DNA of 9,432 nt, taken from contig JAQUQP010000066.1 in assembly GCA_028716025.1 (NCBI GenBank), forward strand, positions 1 through 9,432, given 5' to 3'. Each line of letters begins with the position of its first letter. Position 1 is the first letter of the stretch. The position numbers and the translations under genes are program-made. Under the pieces are notes generated by a model that had not been told where the DNA came from, made no database searches, and worked only from the letters and a program-made list of their open reading frames with translations. Shown here piece after piece: positions 6,953-9,432 of the stretch. The DNA comes from a bacterium (GTDB taxonomy: Bacteria > UBA6262).

Positions 6953-7672
6953 ATGAAAAAAAAACAAGGTATTAAATTACTGGCTGGAGTACTACTGTGG
7001 CCTATGGTTTTGGCGGCATTCAGGGCCTTCTTAACTCAATTGGGCGCCTTTACTAAGTATCAGGGAAGCGTCCAATATTATTTTTTTGGCGGTTTTTTAA
7101 GCTACTTGCTTTTCCAGTTTATTTTTTTTAAACCTATCCGCACCTATGTTTTCGGTCATGAATTGACCCATGCCCTCTGGAGCCTCATGTTCGGCGGTCG
7201 CGTAAAAGATTTTACGGTTAAGTCTACCAGCGGCAAGGTAGTCCTGACCAAAACTAATTTCCTGGTAAACCTGGCGCCTTATTTTTTCCCGCTCTATACC
7301 TTCATCGTGGTCATTATTTACAGTATTTTACGCTCTTTTGACCTTGACCAAAAGTTCTTTATTTATATCATCTTTACCTTGGGATTTACCTTTTCTTTTC
7401 ATATTGCTTTACTCATTTATGCCTTTAGTTTGGGACAGTCTGACGTAAAAAAAACAGGGCGTGTTTTTTCCTTGACTTTAGTGGTCCTTTTTAATATCAT
7501 AGTGGCTGTTCTCATACTAAAACTTATGGTGCCTGATACGATCCAGATAGTGGGATTTGCCCGGGAAAGCCTCTTCACCTGCCAGGCTATCTGGCTATGG
7601 CTATGGACGTCACTAGTGGAGTTCAAAGACCTAATTCTTAAAGACAAAGCCCTCTTCCAATGGAACAAATGA
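6953..7672 (+). CDS. M50-like membrane zinc metallopeptidase
   Basis: This 239-residue hydrophobic protein carries an HExxH zinc motif, GHELTHALW (H69, E70, H73), inside a membrane segment. This is typical of M50/M50B intramembrane or membrane-embedded proteases. About six hydrophobic segments can be traced, near 8-28, 42-60, 63-80 (with the active site), 104-126, 135-160 and 171-192. A downstream GQSDVKKTG (161-169) contains Asp164, which could be the third zinc ligand, since M50 enzymes usually use an Asp in a C-terminal motif. GGRVKDFTVKSTSGKVVLTKTNF (81-103) resembles the beta-rich stretch after the active site in M50B-like proteins. No PDZ or CBS domain is present. ATG 6953 has no clear Shine-Dalgarno and is followed by nine A's. 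Its stop overlaps the start of recX as ATGA. The substrate is unknown; co-transcription would be consistent with processing of a neighbouring anchored protein, but this is inference. Confidence 0.7.
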   Translation: MKKKQGIKLLAGVLLWPMVLAAFRAFLTQLGAFTKYQGSVQYYFFGGFLSYLLFQFIFFKPIRTYVFGHELTHALWSLMFGGRVKDFTVKSTSGKVVLTKTNFLVNLAPYFFPLYTFIVVIIYSILRSFDLDQKFFIYIIFTLGFTFSFHIALLIYAFSLGQSDVKKTGRVFSLTLVVLFNIIVAVLILKLMVPDTIQIVGFARESLFTCQAIWLWLWTSLVEFKDLILKDKALFQWNK

Positions 7673-8142
7673 GTGACAAAGCAGTGCGCTATTGCCTTTA
7701 CCTGCTCAGCCGGAAAAATTATACCACCAGGCAGCTGAGAGATAAATTGCGCCGGAAAGATTATACCCAGGAATCTATCCGGGAGGCATTGGCTAAATTA
7801 GATTCCTGGCACTACCTGGATGATGCTAATTTCACGGAATTATATGTTCGCGACCGGGTTCGTCTGAAGCCGCGTGGACAGCATATGCTCCTCCAGGAAC
7901 TGAAAGCCAAGGGTATTAGCCGGGAGATGGCCAAGGAAAAAATTGACAAAGTAATGCTGGAAGAAAAATTAGATGACCAAGGCCTGGCCGAACTGGCCCT
8001 GCAAAGAAAAATGGCCGGATACCGAAAAGTGGATGCTGAAAAAGGCTCCCAGAGAGCCAGGAGATATCTCTTGCGGCAGGGTTTCTCGTATGAAATAGCC
8101 GATAAAATAGTGCGAAAATACTGGAAAATGAAAACCAGCTAA
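7669..8142 (+). CDS. recX: Regulatory protein RecX
   Basis: RecX binds RecA filaments in the cytoplasm and limits recombinase activity. This 157-residue protein has family length and the expected tandem three-helix repeats: AVRYCLYLLSRKNYTTRQLRDKLRRK, YLDDANFTELYVRDRVRLKPRG (near residues 45-66), LLQELKAKGIS, and a final RRYLLRQGFSYEIADKIVRKYW. I prefer ATG 7669 because it forms a four-base ATGA overlap with the upstream stop, repeating the amrS-amrB arrangement. ATG 7660, three codons earlier, is equally readable and neither has a strong ribosome site. No recA is in the window, so this recX is linked instead to a membrane-protein operon upstream and to nrdR downstream. Confidence 0.85.
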   Translation: MSDKAVRYCLYLLSRKNYTTRQLRDKLRRKDYTQESIREALAKLDSWHYLDDANFTELYVRDRVRLKPRGQHMLLQELKAKGISREMAKEKIDKVMLEEKLDDQGLAELALQRKMAGYRKVDAEKGSQRARRYLLRQGFSYEIADKIVRKYWKMKTS

Positions 8143-8171
8143 AACCTGTAATTTTGCATATATTTTTTTCC

Positions 8172-8201
8172 TTGACAATACAAGATATAGTGTGTTAAAC
8201 T
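8172..8201 (+). promoter_or_regulatory. Sigma-70-type promoter of the nrdR operon
   Basis: A perfect -35 TTGACA lies at 8172-8177. An 18-bp spacer leads to TAAACT (8196-8201; four of six matches to TATAAT), helped by an extended -10 TG at 8193-8194. The start of transcription would fall near 8208, about 50 bases before the nrdR TTG. The NrdR box at 8178-8193 fills the spacer, so bound NrdR should block RNA polymerase. Confidence 0.7.
8178..8193 (+). promoter_or_regulatory. NrdR box 1 (operator)
   Basis: ATACAAGATATAGTGT matches the accepted NrdR-box pattern acaCwAtATaTwGtgt at 14 of 16 positions by my count. Mismatches are at positions 2 and 7. It abuts the -35 and ends within the extended -10 TG. 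NrdR binds pairs of such boxes upstream of ribonucleotide reductase genes and represses them when ATP-cone occupancy signals enough dNTP. Confidence 0.72.
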
Positions 8202-8208
8202 TTCCATA

Positions 8209-8224
8209 CTCCTTTATATAGTAT
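8209..8224 (+). promoter_or_regulatory. NrdR box 2 (weaker operator)
   Basis: CTCCTTTATATAGTAT matches the NrdR-box pattern at about 11 of 16 positions, strongest in the TATATAGT core. It begins exactly 31 bases after box 1 begins, leaving a 15-bp spacer. NrdR boxes are known to come in pairs on the same helix face with about this spacing. It overlaps the palindrome at 8212-8230, so the two readings compete. Confidence 0.5.
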
Positions 8225-8230
8225 ATAAAG
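8212..8230. repeat. Perfect 19-bp palindrome in the nrdR leader
   Basis: CTTTATATAGTATATAAAG has two exactly complementary 9-base arms around a single central base (8221). It lies downstream of the predicted transcription start and about 11 bases upstream of the ribosome site. It may be an operator for a dimeric repressor, possibly part of NrdR box 2, or a short AU hairpin in the leader mRNA. Confidence 0.7.
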
Positions 8231-8256
8231 CATAGACAGGAAAGAAGGATTTCCTC

Positions 8257-8751
8257 TTGAAGTGCCCATTTTGCGGTTCTCTTGATGATAAAGTAATTGA
8301 CTCCCGCCCGCTGGAAGAAGCTTCCATAATAAGAAGAAGACGAGAGTGCTTGGCCTGCCAGAAGCGTTTTACTACCTATGAGCGCCTGGAAGAAGTCCCT
8401 TTAATGGTCATTAAAAGTGATAATCGCCGGGAGCCGTTCAGCCGGGAAAAGCTACGGGCCGGGTTATTAAGAGCTTGCGATAAAAGGCCTATCAGCATCG
8501 ATAAAATTGAGAAAATAATCAGCGAGATCGAATATGAAATGCATAATTATTACATTATGGAAGTGCATTCATCATCGATTGGTCAAAAGGTGCTCAAGCA
8601 ACTTAAAGAACTGGATGAAGTGGCTTATATCAGGTTTGCCAGCGTACATCGCAACTTTAAAGACATAAATACCTTTATGCAAGAGCTTAAAAAGCTGAAA
8701 AAAGAAAAGGATACCCAGGAATTAACCGGGGAAATCGAAGAAAAAAAATAA
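8257..8751 (+). CDS. nrdR: Transcriptional repressor NrdR
   Basis: NrdR senses ATP/dATP and represses ribonucleotide reductase operons. The 164-residue protein has the complete family layout. An N-terminal zinc ribbon is formed by MKCPFC (C3, C6) and CLAC (C31, C34), and contains the DNA-binding arginine run IIRRRREC (24-31). An ATP-cone domain covers about 49-139 ([30 protein letters not shown] at its start; [18 protein letters not shown] at its end). A charged lysine/glutamate tail follows. The start is TTG at 8257, eight bases... about seven bases after AAGAAGGA (8242-8249). TTG is supported because MKCPFC must be the N-terminus in this family. It lies 22 bases from the next gene and behind paired NrdR boxes, so autoregulation is likely. 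Confidence 0.95.
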   Translation: MKCPFCGSLDDKVIDSRPLEEASIIRRRRECLACQKRFTTYERLEEVPLMVIKSDNRREPFSREKLRAGLLRACDKRPISIDKIEKIISEIEYEMHNYYIMEVHSSSIGQKVLKQLKELDEVAYIRFASVHRNFKDINTFMQELKKLKKEKDTQELTGEIEEKK

Positions 8752-8773
8752 TCTCAATTACACCAGGAGTGAC

Positions 8774-9097
8774 ATGCGCATGGAACCTAAGGAACAAACC
8801 GGGAAGAAAAGCGAAATAAAGATCAAGGTGTTTGGCAAGACCACTTGTGATGCCTGCAAAGCGGTTAAGGAGAAATTTAATTTCTTTTTAAATCACTGGG
8901 GCCTGTCCGACCAGGCCGAAATTATTTATATCGACCTGGATACCGTTGATGGTTTGAGCCAAGGTGCTTATTATGATGCTCTGGAGTTTCCAACCACGAT
9001 ACTAGAAAAAAACGGACAAGAACTGGCCCGCTGGAAAAAAACCGTACCGACCAGCCAGGAATTCAAGCAGTTCTTCGAACCCAGCAAACCCGTTTAG
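8774..9097 (+). CDS. Small thioredoxin-fold protein (CXXC) of the anaerobic RNR operon
   Basis: This 107-residue protein has a thioredoxin/glutaredoxin-like pattern: a beta strand IKIKVFGK, active site TTCDACKAVKEKF (C25, C28), a second strand EIIYIDLD (49-56), and the cis-proline segment EFPTT (P73) followed by a strand and turn ILEKNGQE. The CDAC active site differs from classical CGPC. Flanking nrdR and nrdG suggest it supplies reducing equivalents for ribonucleotide reduction or maintains the activase, but this is inferred from position. Two starts share the frame: ATG 8774 (four bases after AGGAG at 8765-8769) and ATG 8780 (ten bases after). I list the longer one. Confidence 0.85.
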   Translation: MRMEPKEQTGKKSEIKIKVFGKTTCDACKAVKEKFNFFLNHWGLSDQAEIIYIDLDTVDGLSQGAYYDALEFPTTILEKNGQELARWKKTVPTSQEFKQFFEPSKPV

Positions 9098-9121
9098 TAT
9101 TTCGATATTAGTATTTCGAAT
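9094..9121. repeat. Tandem 14-bp direct repeat (two copies)
   Basis: TTAGTATTTCGATA (9094-9107) is followed directly by TTAGTATTTCGAAT (9108-9121). The first 12 bases are identical and the copies are adjacent. The first copy overlaps the stop codon of the thioredoxin gene (TAG at 9095-9097), and the array ends just before the nrdG ribosome site GGAG (9124-9127). It may be slippage-generated spacer or a short dispersed intergenic element. Confidence 0.8.
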
Positions 9122-9135
9122 TTGGAGTATAAGTT

Positions 9136-9432
9136 GTGGGTGAATTAAAGATTAAGAAATTCATAGAAAATTCCCTGATCGAATGGGAAGGGAAGATTAG
9201 CGCTGTTATTGTGGTCGGCGGCTGTAATTTCTCCTGTCCGTTCTGCCATAACGGAGTGTTGGTAAAAAGCAACTCTGATATCGCAGAGATTCCCCAAGAT
9301 AAAGTATTGGGGAAATTAAAGGAGAAAAGAGAATGGCTGGATGGGGTGGTCATCAGCGGTGGAGAACCATGTTTGTATCATGAGCTCTTTGACCTTATTA
9401 AGAAAGTCAAGGAACTTAGTTTACCCATTAAA
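9136..9432 (+). CDS. nrdG: Anaerobic ribonucleoside-triphosphate reductase activating protein (radical SAM), 3'-partial
   Basis: The frame runs from GTG 9136 to the right edge without a stop (99 codons, gene truncated by the window). The start is fixed by an in-frame TAA at 9130-9132 and GGAG eight bases upstream. The protein shows GGCNFSCPFCHN with the radical SAM cysteines C30, C34 and C37, and the SAM-binding SGGEP at 74-78. This fits the PflA-like NrdG subtype that activates class III reductase by forming the glycyl radical. The opening FIENSLIEWEGKISAVIVVGGC is typical of that group. Pyruvate formate-lyase activase is the main alternative; the nrdR and thioredoxin neighbours favour NrdG. 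The reductase gene nrdD is not between nrdR and nrdG and may lie downstream or elsewhere. Confidence 0.85.
   Translation, partial: MGELKIKKFIENSLIEWEGKISAVIVVGGCNFSCPFCHNGVLVKSNSDIAEIPQDKVLGKLKEKREWLDGVVISGGEPCLYHELFDLIKKVKELSLPIK

Larger units (their letters stand above)
8143..8256. other. Intergenic control region between recX and nrdR
   Basis: This is the longest non-coding stretch in the window (114 bases) and is strongly AT-rich. It holds the nrdR promoter, two NrdR-box-like sites, a 19-bp palindrome and the nrdR ribosome site AAGAAGGA (8242-8249). A T-run at 8162-8169 follows recX, but I find no convincing GC-rich hairpin before it, so I do not call a terminator. Confidence 0.7.

Noticed and set aside
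8119..8169. Possible terminator after recX (CTGG...CCAG followed by a T-run)
   Set aside because: The stem is only four pairs with a ten-base loop and is far from the T-run, so it is not a credible intrinsic terminator.

Overview
The window is densely coding. Every gene I can support lies on the + strand, the DNA is moderately AT-rich, and gaps are mostly under 40 bases. Several features suggest an anaerobic, probably Gram-negative bacterium of a poorly cultured lineage: NHL/FlgD-like cell-surface proteins, an AmmeMemoRadiSam module, and a PflA-type anaerobic ribonucleotide reductase activase preceded by a small thioredoxin. I cannot name the phylum from sequence alone. Nothing here looks like a phage, transposon, CRISPR array or stable RNA gene.

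Layout, bases 1-8142 (apparently one long co-directional operon): the 3' part of a secreted NHL-propeller / carboxypeptidase-regulatory-like / FlgD-like protein (open at the left edge); a Mut7-C/PIN-like RNase with a zinc ribbon; a complete AmmeMemoRadiSam set made of a membrane-anchored radical SAM enzyme (AmrS) and a lipoprotein that fuses Memo (AmrB) to AMMECR1 (AmrA); a CcdA/DsbD-type six-helix thiol-electron carrier; a family-1 ABC solute-binding protein with no signal peptide; a multi-helix M50-like zinc protease; and RecX. Junctions are tight: a 71-base overlap, a TAGTG stop/start, two ATGA overlaps, and gaps of 7, 11 and 13 bases. Co-transcription and translational coupling are therefore likely.

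Layout, bases 8143-9432: a 114-base intergenic region carries a perfect TTGACA -35 with an extended -10. A very good NrdR box lies exactly between these promoter elements, and a weaker box starts 31 bases downstream. Next come nrdR itself (TTG start), a small CXXC thioredoxin-like gene and the 5' part of nrdG. This is an anaerobic deoxyribonucleotide-supply operon that NrdR probably represses, although the reductase gene nrdD is not visible.

Most worth a second look: (i) the AmmeMemoRadiSam proteins appear membrane-bound or exported and are coupled to a CcdA-like protein; (ii) a strong internal Shine-Dalgarno/ATG inside the Memo-AMMECR1 fusion could release free AMMECR1; (iii) the solute-binding protein has no leader and nine cysteines, as if cytoplasmic; (iv) the NrdR operator/promoter architecture is readable at base level and sits next to a separate perfect 19-bp palindrome. 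The function of AmmeMemoRadiSam systems is not established as far as I know, so the physical linkage here to a nuclease, a redox membrane protein and a membrane protease is the best candidate for an undescribed system.
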